A model generated the notes under the pieces. The model saw only the letters and a list, made by a program, of their open reading frames with translations. It made no database searches and was not told the DNA's origin. From Peribacillus sp. Bi96 (GTDB lineage Bacteria; Bacillota; Bacilli; Bacillales; DSM-1321), in the NCBI RefSeq assembly GCF_918698115.1, contig NZ_CAKKLV010000009.1, forward strand, positions 1 to 64,000: DNA of 64,000 nt, given 5' to 3'. Positions 26,351-34,641 of this stretch are shown here, piece after piece. Every line of letters starts with the position of its first letter. The stretch's first letter is position 1. The translations under genes and the position numbers were made by a program.

Positions 26351-26392
26351 AAAAGATGGCCGAAATACAAATCGTATTTGCGGCCATTTTTG
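26351..26392 (+). terminator. Bidirectional terminator between the permease and the VOC gene
   Basis: Long stem aaaagatggccg-aaatac / gtattt-gcggccattttt with T-runs on both strands, four bases from the end of the minus-strand VOC gene. Confidence 0.85.
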
Positions 26393-26395
26393 AAT

Positions 26396-26803
26396 TCATT
26401 TTGTGAAATTCAAGTCCCATTGAACACCAAATTGATCCTTAACCTTGGCATACTTAGCTCCCCAAAAGGTATCTTGCAGTTCCATCAACGATGATCCCTT
26501 TTCACACATGACATCGTATAGTTGCTGGATTTCCGCTTCGCTTTCACACTCGAGAACCAGTGAAACATTATTCCCGAATTCAAGGGGATTTCCCGGAAAC
26601 GTATCAGATACCATGATCAACAATTCGTTTTTTTGGATTTTGGCATGCAGAATAAGGTCATTGGCCTCTTCAGGAGTCGGGAAATCAGCTTCTCCGTATG
26701 TTTGTAGGTCGGAAACCTCTGCTTGAAATACCTCTTTATAGAAAGATAATGCGTCCTTTGCTTGTCTATCAAATATTAAATAAGGGGTAGCCTGTTGCTT
26801 CAT
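26396..26803 (-). CDS. PhnB-like VOC (glyoxalase-fold) protein
   Basis: 135 residues of the PhnB/YjdN branch of the VOC superfamily: YLIFDRQAKDALSFYKEVF at the start, AKIQKNELLIMVSDT in the middle and the C-terminal VKDQFGVQWDLNF. Classic metal ligands of glyoxalase I are not all present, so it may be a binding protein rather than an enzyme. AAGGAGGAT precedes the ATG. Convergent with the TSUP permease gene. Confidence 0.88.
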   Translation of the reverse strand: MKQQATPYLIFDRQAKDALSFYKEVFQAEVSDLQTYGEADFPTPEEANDLILHAKIQKNELLIMVSDTFPGNPLEFGNNVSLVLECESEAEIQQLYDVMCEKGSSLMELQDTFWGAKYAKVKDQFGVQWDLNFTK

Positions 26804-26904
26804 ATGAATCCTCCTTTTTTTGTCATCACTATCATTTCGCCATGCGGATATTATCCTCCTTTATTCATTGGGAATAACATTCGAGTGTTTTTTCTATAAA
26901 AAAC

Positions 26905-26934
26905 TTGCCTAACGAACGTTCGTTAGTTTATGAT
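26905..26934 (+). promoter_or_regulatory. TetR-type operator overlapping a promoter
   Basis: An 18-bp perfect palindrome CTAACGAACGTTCGTTAG (26909-26926) lies between TTGCCT (26905-26910) and TATGAT (26929-26934), which are 18 bases apart. The layout is that of a self-repressing TetR gene. Confidence 0.82.
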
Positions 26935-26987
26935 GAGCATATCGTAAATAGAAAAAGAATATTCGGCAATGAAAGGTGAACATTATT

Positions 26988-27543
26988 ATGAAAAGCGATG
27001 AAATGAAAAAAGCAGCACTTTAATATTTAACGATTCATGGTTATGAGGGGATATCACTTTCCCAAAATTGCGGAAGAAGCGATTTATTCTCACTTTAAAG
27101 GGAAAGATGATCTGTTTTTATCTGTCCATAAAGACGCAAAGGAAATGAAGCTTTCGGCTTACGTAGAGTATTTCACTATCATGCAAAGAAGTGATCCGGA
27201 AAAGCCGTTATACGGATTTTTGGAAGAAATGATCAAGATGTTCAAGAGGTCGAGAGTTTAAAGTTCTGGCTTCACATGGGATTCTTTCCACCAACACACT
27301 TATACAATGAAATTCAAAAAAGAGACGGATGACCTTCTGGTTCAACAGGAAACCTTGAAAAGTTCTTCGAAACATGGATATCAGAGGGGGGTAATTTCAG
27401 GGGATGCGAGAACCCTGACATTGGCTTATTCCGGCGTCATCGTGGCCATTATGGTTGAACTGGTTTATGGCGATAATCCTGAGCGGGTTGCAGAAAAACC
27501 TGCGTCGTCATGGACCATTTTTTGGAGAGGGATTTCAAGGTAA
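26988..27543 (+). pseudogene. Broken TetR-family repressor gene
   Basis: Reading across frames recovers a TetR repressor. From ATG 26988: MKSDEMKKAAL, an in-frame TAA (27021-27023), then YLTIHGYEGISLSQ. One extra A in cccaaaattg shifts the frame, after which IAEEAIYSHFKGKDDLFL follows. The recognition-helix segment usually present between IAEE and IYSHF (about six residues) is missing. The ligand domain is also split: KFWLHMGFFPPTHLYNEIQK in one frame, then GVIVAIMVELVYGDNPERVAE in another. A nonsense codon, at least two frameshifts and a deletion in the helix-turn-helix mean no functional repressor. AAAGGTGA lies ahead of the ATG. It controls, or once controlled, the MATE gene downstream. 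Confidence 0.85.
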
Positions 27544-27568
27544 GGTCGAATAGCAGGAGATGGTATAT

Positions 27569-28909
27569 ATGTCATTAAGAGAAAAACAACAACAAAATCT
27601 ACTGGAGATGGAATCGACGGGGAGGGTCTTTCTGCGGTATCTGATCCCTTCAATGATTGGAATGGTATTGATGGCTTTGAACTTTGTTGTCGATGGTGTG
27701 ATGGTCGGCAATAAACTTGGTTCCGTTGCCCTTGCAGGAGTTAATATTGCAGGTCCCATATATACAATCTTTGTAGCGATGTCGATTTGGATCGGAGTAG
27801 GCGGCGCGACGCTTTATTCACAAAGCATGGGGGCGAAGGATTATGATCGTGCGCGCTTTATTTTCACCCATTCCATCATTCTCATCACGATATTCACGGT
27901 AATCATTGGTCTGATAGCCTATGCATTTCACCATCAGCTTGTATATGCACTAGGAGCCAATGAGGCAACGGCTCCCTTTGCAACGGACTATATGAATGTA
28001 TTCTTGATGCTGGGGTTTGTATTCACACTGGAAAACACCTTAAGCATTTTCGTTAGGAACAATGGGAATCCGAATCTGGCCATGGCTTCACTAATCGTTA
28101 CAGCACTTTCCAATTTCGTTTTGAACTTCATAATCCTTTACGTTCTTGAATTAGGGGTGCGAGAGACTGCTTATGGAACGATTATTGCAGCTGCGTTAGG
28201 AATACTGATTCTCAGCATGCACTTTTTCACGAAGAAGAACACGCTTCGTCTCGTCAAGTTCCGTTTTGAAAAATCCCTTTTCATGATGACGATGATGATC
28301 GGCTTTCCGAGTTTCTTAGCGGAAATAGGTGTATCCGTCTTTACTATCGCTCATAATAATGCGTTCTCCCGCCTTGCAGGCACAGACGGTTTAGCTGCAT
28401 TTTCGATTGTGAACTATGCCCATAGTGTCATGCTGTTGATGTTTCTCGGCATAGGGTCGGCGATCCAGCCTCTCGTAAGCTATTATCATGGTGCAAAAGA
28501 TGAAAAGAGGAAGCGCGAAACGGTTCGCATTGCCATTTTCACTGCAATAGGTGCAGGCATATCCATTACCCTCCTGGGACAGGTAGCGGCACCTATCATC
28601 GTGAATTTATTCGGTGATTTTTCAAGTGATGTAAAAGGACTTGCAACAATTGGGATTAGGATCTTTTTTAGCGGCTATCTCCTAATGGGTGTCAACTTCG
28701 TCATGATGACCTATTTCCAATCCATAGGGAAAGTGAAGATGGCTGCTTGGATCACGATTGGACGCGAATTCATTTTCATGCTTATATTCTTGCTGACATT
28801 GCCGCTAATATTCGGGACGAATGCAGCATGGCTGGCCATTCCATTATCAGAGGCGGTCATATTCTTAACCGTTCTTCTTTATATGAAAAGGAAAGCCCAA
28901 ATCAATTAA
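27569..28909 (+). CDS. MATE family multidrug/sodium antiporter
   Basis: 446 residues with twelve predicted membrane helices in two MatE halves (about 20-185 and 230-400). The first helix holds GMVLMALNFVVDGVMVGN; the second half begins GFPSFLAEIGVSVFT. Such proteins expel cationic drugs with Na+ or H+ inflow. The start is taken at ATG 27569, since AGGAGA abuts the earlier ATG 27560. The gene follows the broken TetR gene by 25 bases and probably shares its promoter, so it may now be expressed constitutively. Confidence 0.9.
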   Translation: MSLREKQQQNLLEMESTGRVFLRYLIPSMIGMVLMALNFVVDGVMVGNKLGSVALAGVNIAGPIYTIFVAMSIWIGVGGATLYSQSMGAKDYDRARFIFTHSIILITIFTVIIGLIAYAFHHQLVYALGANEATAPFATDYMNVFLMLGFVFTLENTLSIFVRNNGNPNLAMASLIVTALSNFVLNFIILYVLELGVRETAYGTIIAAALGILILSMHFFTKKNTLRLVKFRFEKSLFMMTMMIGFPSFLAEIGVSVFTIAHNNAFSRLAGTDGLAAFSIVNYAHSVMLLMFLGIGSAIQPLVSYYHGAKDEKRKRETVRIAIFTAIGAGISITLLGQVAAPIIVNLFGDFSSDVKGLATIGIRIFFSGYLLMGVNFVMMTYFQSIGKVKMAAWITIGREFIFMLIFLLTLPLIFGTNAAWLAIPLSEAVIFLTVLLYMKRKAQIN

Positions 28910-28915
28910 ATAAGA

Positions 28916-28948
28916 TGAAGACCACCAATTTTGGTGGTCTTTTTTTTG
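28916..28948 (+). terminator. Terminator after the MATE gene
   Basis: Stem agaccacc-aa / tt-ggtggtct with eight T following. Confidence 0.9.
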
Positions 28949-29018
28949 CAAGGAAATCCTTTATTGAACGGTCTCAAGGGTTGATCATTATAGGGGTATG
29001 TATATATGGTCATGAAAT

Positions 29019-29058
29019 AAAAAAAGGATGACCCCTGTTCAATACAGAGGTCATCATC
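29019..29058 (-). terminator. Terminator downstream of mnaA
   Basis: Stem gatgacc-cctgt / acag-a-ggtcatc (29027-29056). On the minus strand it is followed by CCTTTTTTT. It lies about 80 bases past the mnaA stop. Confidence 0.75.
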
Positions 29059-29139
29059 ATAAAACAGGCTAGTTTTTTTTACCTGTCCTTTACAAGGAGT
29101 AGCAGACTTTTTTCATTTTCTTGAAAAACCCTCCCTTTC

Positions 29140-30276
29140 TCATAAAGAAAGAGGAGATTTCATTTCACAATGCTTTAAGAGGATTTCGACGATCCGTTTT
29201 GATGCAAATCCATCTCCGTATGGGTTGGAGGCTGTCGCCATTTTTCTATAAGCATCTTCATTCGTAAGCAAATTATTGGTCAATTGGTAAATGCGTTCCT
29301 CCTCAATCCCTGCCAATAAAAGAGTGCCGGCCTCGATTCCTTCAGGGCGTTCGGTCGTATCGCGCAACACTAGAACGGGAACACCGAGTGACGGGGCTTC
29401 TTCCTGTACTCCTCCGGAATCTGTCAAGATTAGATGGGATCGAGCCGCGAAATTATGGAAATCAATCACCTCTAGGGGTTCGATTAAATGCAGACGATCC
29501 GTATTTTGGAAAATCTCATAAGCGATTTCGCGAACGACTGGATTTTTATGAATAGGAAAAACAACTTGGATATCCCCGTGCTCGTCCAGAAGGCGTTTCA
29601 CGGAACGGAATATTCCTTCCATTGGTTTTCCGATATTTTCACGACGATGTACGGTCATCAATAGCATCCTATCACCATTCAACCCATTGAGGATTGGATG
29701 CATGTAGTCTTCCTGTATCGTTGTTTTCAAAGCATCGATGACAGTATTGCCAGTAATATGGATGAAATCATTGTTTTTATTTTCCGAGAGGAGATTTTCA
29801 GACGCCTGCTTTGTCGGGGCAAAGTGCAAGTCAGCCAGGACTCCAGTCAACTGTCGATTCATCTCTTCAGGGAACGGTGAATGCTTATTCCAAGTACGGA
29901 GACCAGCTTCAACGTGACCAATCTGTATCTTATTATAGAAAGCAGCCAAACTTGCGATGAAAGTCGTCGTTGTATCTCCATGAACGAGGACGATATCCGG
30001 TTTGATCGTTTTCATTAGTGCACTCAACTTTTCAATGCCTCGAGTTGTAATTTCTTCTAATGTTTGTCTGTCCTTCATCATATCCAAATCATGATCAGGT
30101 TTTATTTGAAAGCGTTGCAAGACTTGATCGAGCATTTCCCTATGCTGGGCAGTGACCACTACGATCGTTTCAATTTCTTCTTGATGCTTTTTCAGTTCCA
30201 ATACGACTGGTGCCATTTTGATCGCCTCTGGTCTTGTCCCAAATACGGTCATGACTTTTAAACGTTGTTTAGTCAT
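29140..30276 (-). CDS. mnaA: UDP-N-acetylglucosamine 2-epimerase MnaA
   Basis: 378 residues; non-hydrolysing epimerase that interconverts UDP-GlcNAc and UDP-ManNAc, supplying ManNAc for teichoic acid linkage units and for surface glycans. Motifs: FGTRPEAIKMAPVV at the start, HGDTTTTFIASLAAFY, GHVEAGLRT, MTVHRRENIG, and LTDSGGVQEEAPSLGVPVLVLRDTTERPE. Two ATGs are three codons of spacing apart; GGGGAGG sits eight bases before the second (30276), which I prefer. It is divergent from the glycosyltransferase genes whose product set needs UDP-ManNAc. Confidence 0.95.
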   Translation of the reverse strand: MTKQRLKVMTVFGTRPEAIKMAPVVLELKKHQEEIETIVVVTAQHREMLDQVLQRFQIKPDHDLDMMKDRQTLEEITTRGIEKLSALMKTIKPDIVLVHGDTTTTFIASLAAFYNKIQIGHVEAGLRTWNKHSPFPEEMNRQLTGVLADLHFAPTKQASENLLSENKNNDFIHITGNTVIDALKTTIQEDYMHPILNGLNGDRMLLMTVHRRENIGKPMEGIFRSVKRLLDEHGDIQVVFPIHKNPVVREIAYEIFQNTDRLHLIEPLEVIDFHNFAARSHLILTDSGGVQEEAPSLGVPVLVLRDTTERPEGIEAGTLLLAGIEEERIYQLTNNLLTNEDAYRKMATASNPYGDGFASKRIVEILLKHCEMKSPLSL

Positions 30277-30472
30277 GCTCATTGCCTCCCCTTCTATATG
30301 TCCTCACCATTATAACGAGAAGTTCATGGGAAAAATAAAATTGAAACGAAAATTAACAGAATATTTACAACGTTAATAAGGTCTTTATATTTCTTTAACC
30401 TTTAATTAATATCGGGCATTTACAATATAAAGCAGGAGCACAGCATACGAAGAATAGAGGTGATAGGCGAAC

Positions 30473-31678
30473 ATGAAAAGCGTCCTGATGATCGTACAGA
30501 ACTTTTATCCGGAAATCGGAAGTGCGGGAAATAGAATGAAAAATATATATCTCCATTTGAAAAAGAACGGATTTGAGGTAACGGTCATCACATTGAAGCC
30601 GAGTTATCCTAATCAAAGTTTATATCAAGATACAAAGTTTTGGGATGAAGAAAGCATTGAAGAAGACGTCATCAGGATAAAACCTGATAAAGTGAAGCGC
30701 TATACAAGCAATATGGGAAGGCGCTTGCTTCATTATTTTGAAGCGATGTGGCTTTTCATTTATACGATCATCCGTCTCGAAAAAAAGTATGATTATGTAT
30801 TTGCCACGACCCCGCCGATTTTCCCGACATTGGCCGCGCTGATCGCCAAGAAAAAGATGAAGGCGAAACTCATTACAGATGTCAGGGATCTATGGCCGGA
30901 ATCGTTGATAGGAGTTGGAGTATTCACTAATAAATGGGTTTTGAAAATCGCTTTCTTCCTGGAAAAGAAACTCTATCAGCATTCAGATTACATTATCATC
31001 AATAGTCCTGGCTTCAGGGATTATATCGTTGCAAAGGGAGTCAAGGAAGATAACATTCAATTCATTCCCAATTCGCTTACAGCGGACGAGCTGACTTTGA
31101 AGAATTTGCTTTCGCCCGTATCGGAAAAAATAATCAAAGTCGTTTATACAGGAAATATTGGACTTGCTCAAGATTTGAAAAAATTGATAGACGTAGCCGA
31201 AAACCTACGTGAACATAAGCGAATCGAGTTTTCGATTATCGGATATGGATACCGGATATCCGATGTAGAGAAGGAAATCGGCTCTAAAGGTTTGACCAAT
31301 ATTAAGGTCATTAATGCGATGAATAGAAGGGTGACTCTACATGAAGTATCCACCTCCCATATTGCGTATGTAAGCTTGGTTGAAAAAGATGTATTCAATA
31401 AGGTACTGCCTGGAAAGATCATCGATTATATGTGTGTCGGAAAGCCCATTGTCGCTGATGTTTCAGGAAGGGCCAAGCAAATAATCACGGAAGCAGAATG
31501 CGGGGTTGTAGCGCATAGCAGAAGTGTTGATGAAATCAGTCAGCATATTTTGACGATGGCCCTTGATCCAACCCTTCGTGAAGAACTAGGAGAAAATGGT
31601 TACCGGTATGCGAAACAACATTTCCTATGGTCTAAAAATATTAAAGGTCTCATCAATGTGATGGAAGCGTCGGGCTGA
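30473..31678 (+). CDS. Glycosyltransferase family 4 (WbuB-like)
   Basis: 401 residues with a GT-B fold. The N-terminal domain starts VLMIVQNFYPEIGSAGNRM, has TDVRDLWPESL, and the C-terminal donor domain has VVYTGNIGLAQDL, MNRRVTLHEVSTSHIAYV and the acidic GKIIDYMCVGKPIVAD. It resembles WbuB-type retaining transferases that add N-acetylated amino sugars in surface polysaccharides; acceptor and donor cannot be fixed. GAGGTGATAGG lies before the ATG. First gene of a three-gene run with another transferase and a UDP-ManNAc dehydrogenase. Confidence 0.85.
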   Translation: MKSVLMIVQNFYPEIGSAGNRMKNIYLHLKKNGFEVTVITLKPSYPNQSLYQDTKFWDEESIEEDVIRIKPDKVKRYTSNMGRRLLHYFEAMWLFIYTIIRLEKKYDYVFATTPPIFPTLAALIAKKKMKAKLITDVRDLWPESLIGVGVFTNKWVLKIAFFLEKKLYQHSDYIIINSPGFRDYIVAKGVKEDNIQFIPNSLTADELTLKNLLSPVSEKIIKVVYTGNIGLAQDLKKLIDVAENLREHKRIEFSIIGYGYRISDVEKEIGSKGLTNIKVINAMNRRVTLHEVSTSHIAYVSLVEKDVFNKVLPGKIIDYMCVGKPIVADVSGRAKQIITEAECGVVAHSRSVDEISQHILTMALDPTLREELGENGYRYAKQHFLWSKNIKGLINVMEASG

Positions 31679-31696
31679 AAAGAAGTGGAGGACAAC

Positions 31697-33013
31697 ATGA
31701 CGAAGAAGGTATGTATGTTTGTATGGAATCACTTTACGAACGATGCAAGGGTTCTAAGAGAGTGCACTGCACTTACTGAAGTGGGTTATGAAGTTGATTT
31801 AATTGCCATTCATAATTGGAAGATCAAGGATTTACCCAAAAAGGAGAAACATCGAAATGGTTTTACTGTCACTAGGGTGAATAACCGCTGGGAGGCACTT
31901 AATAGGATTCTCAGGGTCGTAAGCAAATTGAAGAAAAAGAAGTTTGAAATCGTCCTATTGACCTTATTGGTTTGGAACACGTTGATGGACTTTAACTTGA
32001 TCACTAGCTGGGTAGGGTCGGGAATCCTGTTCGGTTCACTTGCACTACTTGCCATTGGCTCCCTGATCATGACTAAAACGAAGCTGCCGACCTTATTAAC
32101 AAGAAGCTATATTTTTGGTCAAATGATCTATCATGGCCGGAAAAAGAAATATGATTTTTATCATTCGAATGACTTGAATACGCTAATGCAGGGCCTGATC
32201 AGCAGTAAATGGCTGCGAAGAAAAAAACTGATTTATGATTCGCATGAAGTACAAACGAGCAGAACGGGATATAATAGCCGAATTTACGGGATGATGGAGA
32301 AGTCCCTATTATATTTTGTCGATGAAATGATTGCCGAAAACCATACGAGAGCTAAGTATAACGAAGACTTATATGGACTTTATCCCAATGTGGTCCATAA
32401 CTACCCGATTCCAACCAATCCGGAGGAAAGTACGGCAGTGAATTTGCATGAGCTGCTCGATTTGCCACAGGATGAACCGATATTGTTATACCAAGGCGGT
32501 GTTCAAATGGGCAGGGGGTTAGAGCAATTGGTTGATGCTGTACCGATGATCGAGGCTGGGACGGTCGTTTTTATAGGAGATGGAAGAATTAAGGATGATT
32601 TGATGAAGAAAGTAAGTGACATGAATTTGGAGCATCGGGTGAAGTTCTTGTCGAAGGTTCCTGTTGATGAGTTGCTCCATTATACAAAAAATGCATATTT
32701 AGGTTTTCAGGTATTGAATAATGTTTGCTTTAATCATTACTCCGCTTCTTCCAATAAATTGTTTGAATACATGATGAGCGGTGTACCTGTCGTAGCATGC
32801 AGCTTTCCAGAAATTCAAAAGGTGGTCGATACGGAACAGATTGGCGTTTGTGTCGATTCGCATGATCCCAAGTCAATTGCAGAAGGTGTCAATTACCTAT
32901 TGAAACATCCTGAAAAAAGGGCGGAAATGAGCAGTAACTGCTTGAATGCACGACAAAAATACAATTGGAAACAAGAGAAAGAAATCTTTATCGATATTTA
33001 TCAATCTGCCTAA
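31697..33013 (+). CDS. Glycosyltransferase with internal membrane hairpin
   Basis: 438 residues, GT-B type. The start VCMFVWNHFTNDARVLREC and the later HSNDLNTLMQGLISSKWLRRKKLIYDSHE resemble family-4-like transferases. The donor part has LYQGGVQMGRGLEQLVDAV, VFIGDG and NKLFEYMMSGVPVVAC. Two hydrophobic stretches at about 92-107 and 112-130 interrupt the N-terminal domain, so the protein is probably membrane-bound there. ATG 31697 has GTGGAGGA before it; 18 bases separate it from the first transferase gene. Donor and acceptor unknown. Confidence 0.83.
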   Translation: MTKKVCMFVWNHFTNDARVLRECTALTEVGYEVDLIAIHNWKIKDLPKKEKHRNGFTVTRVNNRWEALNRILRVVSKLKKKKFEIVLLTLLVWNTLMDFNLITSWVGSGILFGSLALLAIGSLIMTKTKLPTLLTRSYIFGQMIYHGRKKKYDFYHSNDLNTLMQGLISSKWLRRKKLIYDSHEVQTSRTGYNSRIYGMMEKSLLYFVDEMIAENHTRAKYNEDLYGLYPNVVHNYPIPTNPEESTAVNLHELLDLPQDEPILLYQGGVQMGRGLEQLVDAVPMIEAGTVVFIGDGRIKDDLMKKVSDMNLEHRVKFLSKVPVDELLHYTKNAYLGFQVLNNVCFNHYSASSNKLFEYMMSGVPVVACSFPEIQKVVDTEQIGVCVDSHDPKSIAEGVNYLLKHPEKRAEMSSNCLNARQKYNWKQEKEIFIDIYQSA

Positions 33014-33054
33014 CAAAACGAGAGTGGCAGAAAAATATGATAGGAGTGGTTAAT

Positions 33055-34356
33055 ATGAAACTTTGTACAATGGGACTTGGTTATATAGGGCTTCCAACTT
33101 CTTTAATGTTTGCGAAACACGGTGTCGATGTTGTCGGTGTGGATATCCAGCCTGAAGTTATTTCAAATTTGAATAGTGGTAAGCTCCATATCGAAGAACC
33201 TGGACTTGAGCAGGTATTGCAGGAAGTACTTGATTCCAATAAGTTCCGAGCTGCTTTAAGCCCGGAAAATGCAGATGTTTTCATTATTGCGGTCCCAACT
33301 CCAAATAAAGAGGACATGCATCAATCATGTGATTTAACTTATGTCTTGGAAGCGACATCCACCATTCTTCCTTTTATCAAAAAGGGAAATATCATCATTA
33401 TCGAATCGACGATAGCGCCAAGAAGCATGGATGATCATATCAAACCCATGATTGAAATGACTGGATTCACGATCGGTAAAGACATCTTCCTCGTTCATTG
33501 CCCGGAACGTGTATTACCAGGAAGGATTCTTGAAGAGTTAGTTCATAATAATCGTATCGTCGGAGGAATCACGGAAACATGTTCTTATAAAGGAAGCCTT
33601 GTTTATAAAACATTCGTTCAAGGGGAGATCATTCAAACCGATGCGAAAACGGCGGAAATGTCCAAGCTGATGGAAAATACTTTCCGGGATGTGAATATCG
33701 CCCTTGCAAATGAGCTGGCGAAGGTCTGCTTCCAGCTGGACATCAATGTTTTAGATGTCATATCGATGGCAAATAAGCACCCACGTGTAAATCTTCACCA
33801 ACCGGGACCAGGAGTCGGCGGACATTGTTTAGCGGTCGATCCCTATTTCATCGTTGCAAAGTCACCAGAGTATGCGAGAATCATTAAATTGGCCCGTGAT
33901 ACGAACGTATCGATGCCTTATTACATTGTCAATAGCGTAAGGATGATGCTCGAGGGAATCCACCATCCAAAGGTAGCGGTTTTCGGTCTATCATATAAAG
34001 GAAACGTAGATGATATTCGTGAAAGTCCCGCCATTGATGTCGTCAATATCTTGATGGGGATGGAAAATGTGGATGTAGCCTTGCATGACCCGCATGTTCA
34101 ATCTGGAAAGATGCCAGTCGTTTCCGTGGAAGACGCTGTAACCGATGCGGACTTGATCCTTGTCCTGACTGACCATGATGAATTTAAAATGATGGATTAT
34201 GATAAGCTATCGAATCTTATGGCCAATAAAATGATTTTGGATACACGGAATTGCATTGATACAACTAAAATCGGTATTCCGGTTGCCAACTTGGGCAATA
34301 TCTATCAATACAAAACGAACACCATGAAAAAAGCTAGGAATAAAGCGATCATTTAA
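33055..34356 (+). CDS. wecC: UDP-N-acetyl-D-mannosamine dehydrogenase (WecC type)
   Basis: 433 residues. Oxidises UDP-ManNAc to UDP-ManNAcA with two NAD+. N-terminal Rossmann site MGLGYIGLPTSLMF; catalytic Cys in GVGGHCLAVDP; third domain with VFGLSYKGNVDDIRESP. The stretch HCPERVLPGRILEELVHNNR matches WecC-type dehydrogenases better than UDP-glucose dehydrogenases such as TuaD/YtcA. With MnaA it would supply ManNAcA for the glycan made by the adjacent transferases. ATG 33055 has AGGAG before it; an upstream frame overlaps the previous gene and is ignored. Confidence 0.88.
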   Translation: MKLCTMGLGYIGLPTSLMFAKHGVDVVGVDIQPEVISNLNSGKLHIEEPGLEQVLQEVLDSNKFRAALSPENADVFIIAVPTPNKEDMHQSCDLTYVLEATSTILPFIKKGNIIIIESTIAPRSMDDHIKPMIEMTGFTIGKDIFLVHCPERVLPGRILEELVHNNRIVGGITETCSYKGSLVYKTFVQGEIIQTDAKTAEMSKLMENTFRDVNIALANELAKVCFQLDINVLDVISMANKHPRVNLHQPGPGVGGHCLAVDPYFIVAKSPEYARIIKLARDTNVSMPYYIVNSVRMMLEGIHHPKVAVFGLSYKGNVDDIRESPAIDVVNILMGMENVDVALHDPHVQSGKMPVVSVEDAVTDADLILVLTDHDEFKMMDYDKLSNLMANKMILDTRNCIDTTKIGIPVANLGNIYQYKTNTMKKARNKAII

Positions 34357-34385
34357 ATCCAAATGGTAATAGGGTAGGAATGAGG

Positions 34386-34416
34386 AGGGTGCTGACTTAA
34401 AGTCAGTGCCTTTTTT
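34386..34416 (+). terminator. Terminator after wecC
   Basis: Stem ggtgctgactt / aagtcagtgcc with G.T pairs and a short loop, then TTTTTT. Confidence 0.82.
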
Positions 34417-34482
34417 GATGCTGTATGGGAATGGATTTCTGAGTCGAAGTCAGGAGGGATATCGCAATAAAAAAATCTGACC

Positions 34483-34582
34483 GTTGATTTCCGCTCCAGG
34501 CACTCGCTTTCAGCGGGCGGTCTGGGAGACTCCTGCGGGGTCTCCCTTAGACGCGTATTCCCGCAGGAGTCTCGTACCTAAC
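34483..34582. repeat. Dispersed Bacillaceae intergenic repeat
   Basis: About 100 bases starting GTTGATTTCCGCTCCAGGCA. The sequence type is familiar to me from many intergenic gaps of Bacillus and relatives. It contains a 14-bp perfect inverted repeat gagactcctgcggg / cccgcaggagtctc (34526-34539, 34560-34573) with a 20-base loop. It encodes nothing. One copy in this window, between wecC and pckA. Confidence 0.72.
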
Positions 34583-34599
34583 CTTTTTGCTACAAACTG

Positions 34600-34631
34600 T
34601 AAAGGACCAAGCATGAGCTTGGTCCTTTTGT
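34600..34631 (-). terminator. Terminator of pckA
   Basis: Perfect 12-base stem aaaggaccaagc / gcttggtccttt with loop atga, 13 bases past the pckA stop. T-run is short on both strands. Confidence 0.72.
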
Positions 34632-34641
34632 ATTCAATATA

